A stretch of DNA of 55,398 nucleotides from an uncultured Tateyamaria sp. (GCA_947501275.1 CANMVD010000013.1:1-55398), one strand, 5' to 3'. Counted from the first letter of the stretch, positions 25,959-35,314 are shown. The notes: a model not told the origin generated them from the letters alone. Program-made: numbers and translations.

Positions 25959-26594
25959 TCAGCTTACGCCAGAGTTCGGATCAACCCGGCCGTGGATGGC
26001 CGCAGACATCACTGCTTCCATCATGTTGCGTTCCCGGTCGATACGCCCCTCCAGCCATGTGGCAATGAAGAATGCGATCAGGGCAATTGCCAGTCCGGCG
26101 GCCGTTGTGGTCAGGGCGACGTAAATCCCTGACGCAAGTGCCGTGGGATCAACCGCCCCGTCCGTCACCGCCAGAACCGAGAACGCATCAATCATCCCGA
26201 TTACCGTCCCCAACAGGCCCAGCATCGGCGCGGCCTGCACCACCATATCAAGCGAACGCATCCGCTCGCTCAAGGTTGCCAGTTCAACAATCGCGGTCTG
26301 GCGGCTCAGTTCTTCGGCGTAGCTGGTGTCACCCGGGCGCGCCTGAATGCCGGAAAAGACCGCTTGCAGGACCCGGCTCAGCACCGACTTGCGCCGCCCG
26401 GCCGTGCGAATGGCATCCTCGACCCGCCCATTCAGCCAATCGTCCAGAACCTTCTCCGCCTCTTTGCGCCGCCCGACTCCGAGACGGGCAAATTGCGCCA
26501 GTTTGAACAGGCCAACGCTGATGGCATAAAGCGACAAGACCCCAAGAAGGCCGTAGATAACAAAGGACGCGAGTTGAAAAACGGTAAGGGTCAT
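25959..26594 (-). CDS. ExbB/TolQ/MotA-family proton channel protein
   Basis: A 211-residue ExbB/TolQ protein with three membrane helices: about 5-30, about 118-140 (APMLGLLGTVIGMIDAF) and about 152-178 (SGIYVALTTTAAGLAIALIA). These are the diagnostic motifs of the channel that uses proton-motive force to drive ExbD and TonB or TolA. The cytoplasmic loop lies between helices 1 and 2. No tolB, pal or TonB-dependent receptor is nearby, so this is not the housekeeping Tol or iron-uptake set. Its placement between ppkA and the T6SS cell-wall enzyme suggests a dedicated envelope device. Confidence 0.92.
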   Translation of the reverse strand: MTLTVFQLASFVIYGLLGVLSLYAISVGLFKLAQFARLGVGRRKEAEKVLDDWLNGRVEDAIRTAGRRKSVLSRVLQAVFSGIQARPGDTSYAEELSRQTAIVELATLSERMRSLDMVVQAAPMLGLLGTVIGMIDAFSVLAVTDGAVDPTALASGIYVALTTTAAGLAIALIAFFIATWLEGRIDRERNMMEAVMSAAIHGRVDPNSGVS

Positions 26595-26648
26595 GATGGT
26601 TCAATTACTTTCAATGGCCCGCCAATGCGAGCCCGATCACAGGTCCGG

Positions 26649-27086
26649 TCAAAGACCAAAGGCGATGTCAGCACGTGATGTCACGGTCAGCTCCGTCAGA
26701 CACACGTCGTTTGCATCCCCTGCGGCACCGCCCGCAATTTTGCACTGCGCGACATCATTCACAATGATCTCGGACAATTCAGAGCACGGGGAGGGGAGGT
26801 TGTACTGCACAACGCGGCGCTTGCCGGCACTCAGGCTGCCGAGCGGCAGGGCGAGCAGATTGCGGAACACGCCTTCGGCATCAAAGACAGCCAGCCGCCA
26901 GGTGACATCCTCCAGTGCCTGATCCAGCCCGTTCTGACCAAAGAACACGACCTGACAGCCGCCTTCGGACGACGCAGAGGCCCGATTAAGTTCGAGGGAT
27001 ATTTTACCACCTGTGTCCTGAGCCGAAGCGTGCGACGCACACAGAAGGAATGCAGCGACAGCTGCGGCTAAATTCTTGCGCGACAT
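26649..27086 (-). CDS. Small secreted beta-rich protein, first gene of the Exb-like operon
   Basis: A 145-residue protein with a clear signal peptide (cleaved in ASHASA-QD) and a good ribosome site (GGAG, six bases before ATG). The mature part is beta-rich with four Cys (GGCQVVFF, PSPCSE, AQCKIAG, DVCLTE), probably two disulfides. It is not a lipoprotein, since the residue before Cys in the hydrophobic core does not fit a lipobox. I do not recognise the family. Being first in the operon, it may be the periplasmic partner of the TonB-like protein. It is one of few small beta proteins here that could replace TssJ, but nothing shows that directly. Confidence 0.72.
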   Translation of the reverse strand: MSRKNLAAAVAAFLLCASHASAQDTGGKISLELNRASASSEGGCQVVFFGQNGLDQALEDVTWRLAVFDAEGVFRNLLALPLGSLSAGKRRVVQYNLPSPCSELSEIIVNDVAQCKIAGGAAGDANDVCLTELTVTSRADIAFGL

Positions 27087-27172
27087 ATAGTTCTCCGAAC
27101 GCCAAGGCCTAAATCAACGCCTTAATTAGCGGCAGAGGGCCGCATCAAGTCAACCGGAGAATTTGGTTCGGA

Positions 27173-27703
27173 TCAGCGATAGACGCCAATCAGGTATTCA
27201 GGTGCGACCGTTGTACGGGATGTTGCACTGAACGCAGGCGTTTGTGACACGATCACGGGCGCGTTGTACCGCTTTTGCAACGTGCGGACGGTTTGTGTCC
27301 GGACCGCACGGGCGTTTGCCACAGCTTTGGGGGTCACTTTGCGCGGTTTCACCACAGGCGTTGCGCGCGGCGTTGGTGCGCTGCGTGCGATTGAGGGCGC
27401 AACAGGGCGCACAGTCAATGCAGGTGCAGACAAGGCCACCGGTGTTTCATCCGTCATCGTATTGCCGATCGCCGGCATCACTGGCGCATCATGCAAAGCG
27501 GCCTCGATGACCACGGGCGCTGCAGGTTTCGGCGCGGGGGCGAATGTCGGAATGACAAACCGCGGCTCGATCACCTCCTGCGGGGCAGGGGCCAGCGTAC
27601 GCACGGAGTAGTCACCCGTCGTGTCATGCAACACGGACAAGGCAACGGCACCTGCCGCAGAAGAGGCCACGAGGGCCGAACATATGATGAGCGAACGGAT
27701 CAT
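27173..27703 (-). CDS. Exported Ala/Pro/Thr-rich protein, function unknown
   Basis: A 176-residue protein from ATG 27703 (MIRSLIICSALVASSAAGAV), where the first ~23 residues form a signal peptide or membrane anchor. The rest is low in complexity (APAPKPAAP, ARSAPTPRATPVVKPRKVTP) and strongly basic in the middle, ending in PEYLIGVYR. It probably spans the periplasm or binds the cell wall. The longer upstream frame would overlap the divergent DUF1036 gene and carries no ribosome site. No family recognised. Confidence 0.6.
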   Translation of the reverse strand: MIRSLIICSALVASSAAGAVALSVLHDTTGDYSVRTLAPAPQEVIEPRFVIPTFAPAPKPAAPVVIEAALHDAPVMPAIGNTMTDETPVALSAPALTVRPVAPSIARSAPTPRATPVVKPRKVTPKAVANARAVRTQTVRTLQKRYNAPVIVSQTPAFSATSRTTVAPEYLIGVYR

Positions 27704-27786
27704 CTTGCGCACGATATAGCATAGGGCATGGCCAATTACATCCAGCCATGGCAAAGAAATCGTTAAGCGCGCAGGAAAAATGCAAC

Positions 27787-28269
27787 ATGCCCCTATGGAC
27801 CAAACCAATTGTTGAGGAAGAACAATCTGTTATCCCCACATATTGTGAGGGGGAATTCCGGCGGATTTTTGCCCGTATTTTGATTTCAGGGTTAATGGTT
27901 GCCAGTCCGGCAACAGTCTGGGCCAATTTCCAAGTCTGTAATCAAACACTTGATGTTGTAAACGTCTCAATTGGGGCATGGGATACGGACGCTTGGGAAA
28001 CATCCGGCTGGTGGACGGTTGGGCCCAACCAATGTGCCAACGTAATCGAATCGACGCTGACGTCCCGATACATCTACGTGTACGCCCGCGACGTGTTCAA
28101 CGCGTCCATGCTGGCAGGGGATATTTCGATGTGCGTTGATCCGGGCGAGTTTCGAATTCGCGGTCGCGAAGACTGCCTGATCCGTGGCCATATCGCTGCC
28201 CGTTTCGAAGAAGTCGACACGCGGCGCTCAGAACGCTGGACCTTTTTTATCCGCGCGCCTGCGCAATAA
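27787..28269 (+). CDS. DUF1036-type secreted protein
   Basis: A protein of 160 residues from ATG 27787, preceded by an AGGA; an in-frame ATG at 27748 would add 13 residues. A hydrophobic export segment (ILISGLMVASPATVWA) precedes the mature start NFQVCNQT. The pattern F-x-V-C-N-x-T, SGWWTVGPNQC and the later Cys residues match DUF1036, a small Cys-containing family of unknown function common in alphaproteobacteria. It is divergent from the Ala/Pro-rich gene, with overlapping 5' ends if long starts are used. Confidence 0.75.
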   Translation: MPLWTKPIVEEEQSVIPTYCEGEFRRIFARILISGLMVASPATVWANFQVCNQTLDVVNVSIGAWDTDAWETSGWWTVGPNQCANVIESTLTSRYIYVYARDVFNASMLAGDISMCVDPGEFRIRGREDCLIRGHIAARFEEVDTRRSERWTFFIRAPAQ

Positions 28270-28374
28270 CACCCGCCCGATACGTGCCGCTTTGCAGCAA
28301 AGTTTCCTTGCCTCAACCAAGGGCTGCACCCTATGATGCACTCTGATAGTTTTGCCCTGTAGCTGTACCCGAGC

Positions 28375-29181
28375 GTGCCCGTGTTTGACCGCCTTCGCCT
28401 TTCCTGTTTCAGCGTTGCCTGCCTTGTCGGGCTCAGCGGGCTTGCGCAGGCGCAATCCTATTCTGCGGCGCCCATTGACGTGGACATCGCCAGTGACGGC
28501 GCCGGGGCAGAACCGCTTTTGATCGCAGCCTTTCAACCGCAGGCCGACGTCCAGCCGCAATTTCTGAGTCAAGGCGGGCAGCAAGCCATCGCGACGCGCA
28601 GCGGTTTGCCGACACCGTCCATTATTCTGGGGCGCATCGAAGCGGGACAAGAGTCAGCCTTTGGGATCTCAACTTTGCTGCCGGAAACCGTGGCCCAGTT
28701 CGGATTTGCCTATAACGACCTCGACCGCCGTGTCGCGATGCGCGACAGCGACCCGGAGATGTTTCGCAAGTTGATTGAACAAGGGCACGTCGACCCGCCC
28801 GCCAATGTACTGAACGCGGCGTTGCAAACCGAATTGCAGCGGATGAACTGTTATCGCTCGGGGATTGATGGCGCATGGGGGCCGGGGTCGCGCCGCTCTG
28901 TTGGATCGTATTTCGAGAAACGCGAAGATGACATGGAATGGCCGGATCAAGAGCCAAGCAACGGCCTGTTTCGGACAATCATTCTGGTGCCTGACGTCAC
29001 CTGTGAGACACCACGGGCTACGACACGCACCACCAGTGCGCCAGCGCGCGCGACGCCACGTGCAACCACGCCCACACGTCGCGCTGCGGCCCCCAAGCCA
29101 GCAGCTCCCAAACCCCAGCCCGCCGCCCCGGCCGCAAAACCCAAGATCAAGCTGGGCACCGGGACTGGCGTGTTCCGCTAA
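28375..29181 (+). CDS. Exported protein with peptidoglycan-binding-like motif
   Basis: A 268-residue protein from GTG 28375 (a second GTG at 28381 is equally possible). The signal peptide ends at SGLAQA-QS. Residues about 153-180 contain LQRMNCYRSGIDGAWGPGSR, the pattern of a PG_binding_1 repeat (L-Q...C-Y-x-G-x-I-D-G-x-W-G-P-x-S-R). The last ~60 residues are Arg/Thr/Pro/Ala/Lys-rich and suited to cell-wall contact. It lies 46 bases before the large M23/transglycosylase gene on the same strand, so the two are likely co-expressed and may work together on peptidoglycan. Confidence 0.72.
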   Translation: MPVFDRLRLSCFSVACLVGLSGLAQAQSYSAAPIDVDIASDGAGAEPLLIAAFQPQADVQPQFLSQGGQQAIATRSGLPTPSIILGRIEAGQESAFGISTLLPETVAQFGFAYNDLDRRVAMRDSDPEMFRKLIEQGHVDPPANVLNAALQTELQRMNCYRSGIDGAWGPGSRRSVGSYFEKREDDMEWPDQEPSNGLFRTIILVPDVTCETPRATTRTTSAPARATPRATTPTRRAAAPKPAAPKPQPAAPAAKPKIKLGTGTGVFR

Positions 29182-29227
29182 CGGCCCTGTGCGTGCTCAA
29201 CTCTGTCTCTGACATGCTCCTGCTCTG

Positions 29228-31600
29228 ATGTCCAAAATCGAGATTGACCCAAGTTTCGCAGGCTCTGGCCGTGCATGGAAACGCCGCCGCCGCTTACGGT
29301 GGGCGCGACGGGGACTGTTGGGACTGACCGCTGTGGCTGGTGTGGTCGGGATTGTCGCCCTTGGCATGTGGCTTTGGCCCGACGGCAACGAGTACGCAGA
29401 AGGGTCTGGCAGTCCCGAGGACGGAGACGAAGTTGATCTGGTTCAGTCCGAAGGGGCTGCGGAAACCGGCATCGTGCTGGCCGCCGCCGCATCTGAGGCC
29501 TTTTTGGACATTCGCGGCGCGCCCATGATCATTGTCTTGCCCGAAGGACCTGCGCTTGGGGCGCGGCGGACCGTGCTAGACCATCAAATCCACCCCCAAC
29601 GCGCGCGGATCGGTGACAACCTCACCGTGATCGAGGATTCACTGTTTGATGCCACCCAGCGGGTGCAATTGACGCTGCCATCCTCAACGGCTGATCTGGC
29701 AGCCTTTCAGGCGCGGCGCGAAACCGCAATTGTGGATCAGGTGATTGACCCCGTCATCAATGATGGCACCGAGGTCGCGGCAGGCGAACAAGTCGTCGTT
29801 GACGATAGCGATGGCAGTTGGGGTGAAATTGTGGGCGGCGGCGATGACGCCAGCGATGCAGCCACAACCGTCAGCTATGTCGAAACCGTCATTGAAAACA
29901 CCACCACCGAGGTGCCCAGCCTCGCTGCGTCCGAACGCACATCGCTGTTCCGCGACGCGGTTGTGCGCTTGGAAACCGAGCGCACGCTCGAGACCATTCT
30001 CAAGGATGAAGCCGTTGGAGAGGATGAAATCACCCGCATCCTCAACTTTGTCAAACGCAGCGCACCTGATCTTGGCCTCACCGAAAATGACCTGACCGCC
30101 CTGCCTGCCGGGGGGTTGGTCGCGCTGCGTTTTGATGCTGCGCGGATCGGCTCGACCGTCATGCAGATGTCGATCTACAGCGCAGACCGCTACCTGACGA
30201 GCATCGCCCAACCCGGTCCCGGCCGGTTCGAACGCAGTGCCGATCCGTGGTTTGCCGACAACCTTTTGCGCAAGGCCGATATCGCCGTGCGCAATCGTGG
30301 CAGTCAGGGCGAGGTCAAGCTCAAGGACGCGATCTATTCCACAGCCCTGCGCAATGGCATGTCCTCGGAACTGGTGGGCGAATTGATGGTTATGCTCAGC
30401 CGCGTGCAGGATCTTGATCGCATCGCCGCCGAGGGGGACAGGTTCAAGCTGATCCTGAGCGATGACAGCACGGGCGTCGCCCCCGCCGGGCAAATCCTCT
30501 ATGCTGCGCTAAAAGGCCCGACGCTGGATTTCAGCTGTTACGTTGTACGGCCCCGCGCCAAGGATGCGCCCTTTGGCTGTTATGACCCCAAGTCAGGTGG
30601 CTCTGGTGGCGGCGGCGGCGCGTCGCTTGGGGGCAGCAACTTCCTGATCCCGGTTTCTGGCACCAAAACTTCCAGCTTCGGGCCACGCCATCACCCGATC
30701 CTGAACAAGACCGTGAACCACAACGGCGTCGACTGGGCGGCCCCCACCGGCACTCCGATCAAGGCGGTTGCGCCGGGAAAAATAAGCCGCGCAAATTTTT
30801 CATCCTCCTATGGCAACATCATCTACATTGATCACCCCGGCGGGGCGCACAGCCGCTATGCCCACCTCAACGCCTTTGGCGAGGGCATCAAATTGGGGGC
30901 CACCGTACAGGCCGGGCAAGTCATCGGCTATGTGGGAACCACGGGACGCTCGACCGGGCCGCACCTGCATTTCGAACTGCACCTGAACGGACGTCCTGTT
31001 GATCCGCTGGCTCTTGGGGCCGCGCGGGCTTCCGGCGCGGTCGAGGCGCTGGTGGCACAGATCATACGCGTCGAAAGTGCGGGCAATGCGCGTGCGAAAA
31101 ACTCACGCTCCACAGCCACAGGTCTGGGCCAGTTCATCGAAAGCACATGGTTGCGGATGATGCGCACCTACCGCCCCGATCTGGTCGCGACTCTGAACCG
31201 GGCCGAATTGCTGGAGCTGCGCTTTGATCCCGCTCTCAGCCGCGCCATGGTCACAAACCTTGCCCGCGAGAACGAGGCCTTCCTGCGCTCCAAAGGGCAC
31301 CAGATCACAGCGGGCCGCTTGTACCTCGCCCACTTCCTTGGCCCTTCGGGGGCGAATGTCGCGCTGCGCGCTGATCCAAACGCCACCGTATTGGCGGTGA
31401 TGGGCGCAGGGGTGGTGAACGCCAACCCTTTCCTCAAGGGTAAAACGGTCAAGTGGATGACAGACTGGTCAGACCGCAAAATGGGCCGCGTGGGGCGTGG
31501 TGGCACCACAGTGGCATCGGCCCCGGCAGCACCCGCTGTGACGCCCGCCGAGGTGAAACGCTATCAGGCGGGCATCGGGAAGCTGCTGGAAACGCTTTGA
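29228..31600 (+). CDS. Membrane-anchored M23 endopeptidase / lytic transglycosylase fusion
   Basis: A 790-residue protein with a cytoplasmic basic start (KRRRRLRWARR) and one membrane helix (about 29-48), so the body is periplasmic. The middle of the protein resembles the N-terminal part of M23 peptidases. An M23 domain sits at about 475-600, with SSFGPRHHPILNKTVNHNGV followed by D, SRYAHL, GYVGTTGRSTGPHLHFEL: the zinc ligands and catalytic His are all present. A lysozyme-like transglycosylase domain follows at about 610-745, with catalytic Glu in IIRVESAGN and then TATGLGQFIESTW. It could cut both peptide crosslinks and glycan strands. In other bacteria separate hydrolases (for example TagX or MltE) open the wall for T6SS assembly. 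A single fused enzyme in this cluster most likely does that here. Confidence 0.88.
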   Translation: MSKIEIDPSFAGSGRAWKRRRRLRWARRGLLGLTAVAGVVGIVALGMWLWPDGNEYAEGSGSPEDGDEVDLVQSEGAAETGIVLAAAASEAFLDIRGAPMIIVLPEGPALGARRTVLDHQIHPQRARIGDNLTVIEDSLFDATQRVQLTLPSSTADLAAFQARRETAIVDQVIDPVINDGTEVAAGEQVVVDDSDGSWGEIVGGGDDASDAATTVSYVETVIENTTTEVPSLAASERTSLFRDAVVRLETERTLETILKDEAVGEDEITRILNFVKRSAPDLGLTENDLTALPAGGLVALRFDAARIGSTVMQMSIYSADRYLTSIAQPGPGRFERSADPWFADNLLRKADIAVRNRGSQGEVKLKDAIYSTALRNGMSSELVGELMVMLSRVQDLDRIAAEGDRFKLILSDDSTGVAPAGQILYAALKGPTLDFSCYVVRPRAKDAPFGCYDPKSGGSGGGGGASLGGSNFLIPVSGTKTSSFGPRHHPILNKTVNHNGVDWAAPTGTPIKAVAPGKISRANFSSSYGNIIYIDHPGGAHSRYAHLNAFGEGIKLGATVQAGQVIGYVGTTGRSTGPHLHFELHLNGRPVDPLALGAARASGAVEALVAQIIRVESAGNARAKNSRSTATGLGQFIESTWLRMMRTYRPDLVATLNRAELLELRFDPALSRAMVTNLARENEAFLRSKGHQITAGRLYLAHFLGPSGANVALRADPNATVLAVMGAGVVNANPFLKGKTVKWMTDWSDRKMGRVGRGGTTVASAPAAPAVTPAEVKRYQAGIGKLLETL

Positions 31601-31631
31601 GCCGCGACCTTAATCCGCTCTGATTTCCCCG

Positions 31632-34259
31632 TTACTCAAACGCGTACCCAAATCCATCTGCCGAATGGGTCACGATCACTTTGCCAAATTCGTCCCCGGC
31701 CACCATCTTGTTCAGAACCTCGCGCGACATCTCGGGCAGGATCGAATTGGTGATGATGTTGTCGATCATGCGGCCGCCGCTGTCGGGGTCTTTGCACTGC
31801 TCGGTGATATGATCCAGCACGTCATCGCCATAGACCATCTCCGCCCCGTGCGACGCCTTGAGCCGCTTGGCGACCGAGCGCAGTTTCAGCTTGGTGATGT
31901 CCGCCAGCGCGGCCTTGCCAAGCGGGAAGTAGGGGATCGACACGATCCGCCCCAACAGCGCGGGCGGGAACACATCCAGCTGGAACGGCTTGAGCGCAGT
32001 CGACAATTCTTCGACATCCGGTTCGGTCTCGCCGCCCTCTGCCATCTCCATGATGACTTCGGTGCCCACGTTGGACGTCAGCAAAATCAGGCAGTTCTTG
32101 AAGTTGATGGGCCGCCCGTTGCCGTCTTCCATGATGCCCTTGTCAAACACCTGAAAGAACAGCTCGTGAATGTCGGGATGGGCCTTTTCGATCTCATCCA
32201 GCAACACAACCGAGTATGGCTTGCGGCGCACGGCCTCGGTCAGACGACCGCCTTCGCCATAGCCAACATATCCCGGAGGCGCCCCTTTCAACAGGGACAC
32301 CGAATGGGCCTCCTGAAATTCGGACATGTTGATGGTGATGATGTTCTGCTCACCACCGTAAAGCGTCTCAGCGAGGGCCAGGGCCGTCTCGGTTTTACCA
32401 ACACCGGACGGACCACACAGCATGAACACGCCAATGGGTTTTTCGGGGTTCGCAAGGCCAGCGCGCGACGTTTCAATTCGCTTGGCAATTGTGCGCAAGC
32501 CATGATCCTGCCCAATCACACGTTCCTGCAAGCGATCCGCCAGCGTCAGCACCGCGGCCAACTCGTCCTGCACCATGCGGCCCGCAGGAATGCCCGTCCA
32601 ATCGGAAATCACCGTCGCCACGGATTGCGCATCGACATGGGCATAGACCATGCGATCGTCCGGGTTGCCGCCCTCAAGCTCTGCCATCTTGGCCGCCATC
32701 TCGGCTTGCAACGCCTCTGGGTCAGCGTTGTCTTCCCCGGCCTTGGTACGCAGATCAAGGATTTCGTCGACCAAGCCCTTCTCAGTCTCGTACTTGGCTT
32801 CGAACTCGGCCAGTTCGGCCTCCAGTTTGGTCTTTTCCTCACCGGCCTCGCTCAGGCGATCCTCGTCCGTGCGGCCCAATTCACGCTCAGCTTCCTTGGA
32901 CGCAATCTCGGTCTCCAGCGCGCGGATCGCCTGTTGCAAATCGCCAATGCGGGCTGGGGTTGAGGCTTGGGACACCGCGACACGGGCACAGGCCGTATCA
33001 AGCAGCGACACCGCTTTGTCTGGCAATTGACGCGCAGGGATGTAACGGGCCGACAAGGACACCGCCGACACAATCGCCTCATCTGAAATGCGAACTTTGT
33101 GGTGCGCCTCCATGGGCCCCAAAATCCCGCGCAACATAAAGCAGCAGCGTTCGATATCGGGCTCATCCACATCCACAGGCTGGAAGCGGCGGGTCAGTGC
33201 CGGATCTTTTTCAAAATAGTTGCGGTATTCCGAGAATGTCGTCGCCGCAATTGTGCGCAGCGTGCCACGGGCCAGCGCCGGTTTCAGCAGGTTGGCCGCA
33301 TCGCCCGTACCAGCAGCCCCTCCGGCACCGATCAGGGTATGGGCCTCGTCGATGAACAGGATGATGGGCGTGGGCGAGGCTTGCACCTCATCAATCACCG
33401 ACTTCAGGCGTTGCTCAAACTCGCCCTTCATCGACGCACCGGCCTGCATCGACTGGATGTCGAGTTCGTACAGCTTCGTGCCCTGCAACAGGGGCGGTAC
33501 ATCGTTGGCCGCCAGTCGCTGGGCAAAGCCTTCGACAACCGCCGTTTTACCAACACCCGCCTCACCGGTCAGGATTGGGTTGTTTTGGCGGCGGCGCAGC
33601 AGCACGTCGACAATCTGGCGGATCTCGTCATCGCGACCCACAATGGGGTCCATGGTTTCAGCAGTCGCTGTCATGTCCTTGGCAAAACGACCAAGGGCCG
33701 TGTTGGCACCGGGGCTGGCATCGCCGTCACCGGACGGGCCTGCCGACAGGCCGGAACCGTCCATGGGCCGCATGTCTTCCTCTTCACTGTCGGCCCACAA
33801 CGTCGCCGCCTCTTTGGCCAACTGGTCGGCGGACAGGTTGCCAAGGGTCGGCGACAGACGCTCCAGCATCCGGCGTTGCTCGGACGAGGACAGCAACGCC
33901 ACCAAAGCATGGCCCGAGCGCACCTGAACCTCACCAAAGAGCAGCGTGGCATAGACCCAACCGTTCTTCAGCATCTGCGCCATGGCATCGGAAATGGCGG
34001 GCACTTCGGTGACGTTCTTGTCGAGCTTGCCCAAGGCCTCCGTCAAATCGCGCAACACGTTGGCCCGGTCCACACCCATGGTGACAAGCATCACGGACAG
34101 ATCAGAATGCTGATTGGAGACGATGTGATAGAGCCAATGCAACACATCCACGTGGCGGTGGCCTTCGCCGCGTGACAGGCTCATTGCCTGAATGAACGCG
34201 TCATAGCCCGTCCGGTTCAGCTTACCGGCATATTTCTCGACCTGAATTTCTGCGGCCAT
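31632..34259 (-). CDS. tssH: T6SS sheath-disassembly ATPase ClpV (TssH)
   Basis: An 875-residue AAA+ unfoldase starting at the ATG at 34259, preceded by AAGGGGGATTAGGGAC; the frame runs further upstream into tssG but without family similarity. The N-terminal domain that grips TssC is followed by two ATPase modules: GEAGVGKTAVVEG with LFIDEAHTL, and GPSGVGKTETALA with VVLLDEIEKAH. The ClpB-like middle coil (about 400-490, rich in Glu/Lys) is present but short, as expected for ClpV. It is the last gene of the minus-strand block, 14 bases after tssG. Confidence 0.96.
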   Translation of the reverse strand: MAAEIQVEKYAGKLNRTGYDAFIQAMSLSRGEGHRHVDVLHWLYHIVSNQHSDLSVMLVTMGVDRANVLRDLTEALGKLDKNVTEVPAISDAMAQMLKNGWVYATLLFGEVQVRSGHALVALLSSSEQRRMLERLSPTLGNLSADQLAKEAATLWADSEEEDMRPMDGSGLSAGPSGDGDASPGANTALGRFAKDMTATAETMDPIVGRDDEIRQIVDVLLRRRQNNPILTGEAGVGKTAVVEGFAQRLAANDVPPLLQGTKLYELDIQSMQAGASMKGEFEQRLKSVIDEVQASPTPIILFIDEAHTLIGAGGAAGTGDAANLLKPALARGTLRTIAATTFSEYRNYFEKDPALTRRFQPVDVDEPDIERCCFMLRGILGPMEAHHKVRISDEAIVSAVSLSARYIPARQLPDKAVSLLDTACARVAVSQASTPARIGDLQQAIRALETEIASKEAERELGRTDEDRLSEAGEEKTKLEAELAEFEAKYETEKGLVDEILDLRTKAGEDNADPEALQAEMAAKMAELEGGNPDDRMVYAHVDAQSVATVISDWTGIPAGRMVQDELAAVLTLADRLQERVIGQDHGLRTIAKRIETSRAGLANPEKPIGVFMLCGPSGVGKTETALALAETLYGGEQNIITINMSEFQEAHSVSLLKGAPPGYVGYGEGGRLTEAVRRKPYSVVLLDEIEKAHPDIHELFFQVFDKGIMEDGNGRPINFKNCLILLTSNVGTEVIMEMAEGGETEPDVEELSTALKPFQLDVFPPALLGRIVSIPYFPLGKAALADITKLKLRSVAKRLKASHGAEMVYGDDVLDHITEQCKDPDSGGRMIDNIITNSILPEMSREVLNKMVAGDEFGKVIVTHSADGFGYAFE

Positions 34260-34273
34260 GTCCCTAATCCCCC

Positions 34274-35314
34274 TTAAGAAAATGCATCTTCCATAGATAT
34301 CTTGTACTGCGTGGCGCGGACCATCTCGGCATACGCGCTGCCACCATGACCCAAGGGCAAGGCACTGGTCCAGCCCAACTGCGTCGAGGTGCCCAACTGA
34401 GTGGGTGCAATTTCCGAGCGGGGCAGCCACAGCGCCACATCAATCTCGAAAAACGCACCCAGATAGCCCAGCACCAGATCCTTCAACTCCGCTTGGCGAT
34501 CGCGCCCGGGAAGAAAGCTGCGGTATTCGTCCAGCGTGCTGCATTCCAGATGCAGGATCACCTTTTCGCTGATGGACGGCGCACGCTGACCAACGCGCAC
34601 ATCGCGCCCCAATCCCATGCCGCGCAGCCCCATACACGAGCGATCTTCCGGGTCAAATTCCAGCCATCCGGTGACAAATTCCTCAACCCGTACGGCAACG
34701 CCGAAGTGGGCGCGCAGCATCTGACGCAGGCGGACCGGGCTGCGCACGCGCCCCATGGTCAAGGCGGTGTAGCGCAGGCGCACCGTATCATCGACAGGCG
34801 AGGTGCCGTCAAACGCCCGGCTCGCATCCCCCGTCAGCGCCCGCAGCATCCGCGGGAATTCACCGCCCGTGGGGTGATCATGCTGTGTGATGGGCCGTGC
34901 ATCCGACCAACTACGGAAAAACAACTGCTGAAAGCGGGCGACAAATATATCGGTAAAGCGGACAAACGCCCGGTCGCCATTGTGAACCCAGCGTTCGACC
35001 TCTCGGGTCATCGCATGGGGCAGGGGACCAAAGGGGCCAAAAAAGCCGAGGAAGTTCGGGCGGATCCGCGGGGGCTTGGCCTCGAGATCCGCCACAGCCA
35101 GATCGGCAGTGGCAAAGCCGGTATAGGGATCCTGCCCCATATCCGCGACATCCTGAGACACCCGGCGATTCTGACCGATGCGCGGCTTCGATCCGGCCCG
35201 ACGCTCCAGATAGCGCATCGCCTGCAAGAACCCCCACGACTTGCGGCGCGCTTTGCGTTCGGCGTCCGTCTTGGCGTTCACAGCAACGGCCCCGATCCAC
35301 CACGGGGCGGCCAC
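34274..35314 (-). CDS. tssG: T6SS baseplate protein TssG
   Basis: A 346-residue TssG (ImpH) protein, part of the TssE-F-G wedge of the baseplate. Family features include KSWGFLQAMRYLERRAG at the start, PNFLGFFGPFGPLPHAMT (here about 87-104) and DDTVRLRYTALTMG. The GTG at 35314 overlaps tssF by 37 bases; a GTG at 35281 would leave only a four-base overlap and is a real alternative. Confidence 0.93.
   Translation of the reverse strand: MAAPWWIGAVAVNAKTDAERKARRKSWGFLQAMRYLERRAGSKPRIGQNRRVSQDVADMGQDPYTGFATADLAVADLEAKPPRIRPNFLGFFGPFGPLPHAMTREVERWVHNGDRAFVRFTDIFVARFQQLFFRSWSDARPITQHDHPTGGEFPRMLRALTGDASRAFDGTSPVDDTVRLRYTALTMGRVRSPVRLRQMLRAHFGVAVRVEEFVTGWLEFDPEDRSCMGLRGMGLGRDVRVGQRAPSISEKVILHLECSTLDEYRSFLPGRDRQAELKDLVLGYLGAFFEIDVALWLPRSEIAPTQLGTSTQLGWTSALPLGHGGSAYAEMVRATQYKISMEDAFS

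Noticed and set aside
25942..25959. ExbB/ExbD genes as the housekeeping Tol-Pal system or iron uptake
   Set aside because: No tolB, pal, ybgC or TonB-dependent receptor nearby, two ExbD copies, and a TonB-like protein with a different C-terminal domain.
26649..27086. Small secreted protein called outright as TssJ
   Set aside because: No lipobox at the signal-peptide Cys and four mature Cys, unlike TssJ; kept only as a speculative substitute.
33099..34175. Plus-strand frame of 358 codons opposite clpV
   Set aside because: ClpV has complete motifs on the other strand; this frame has none.
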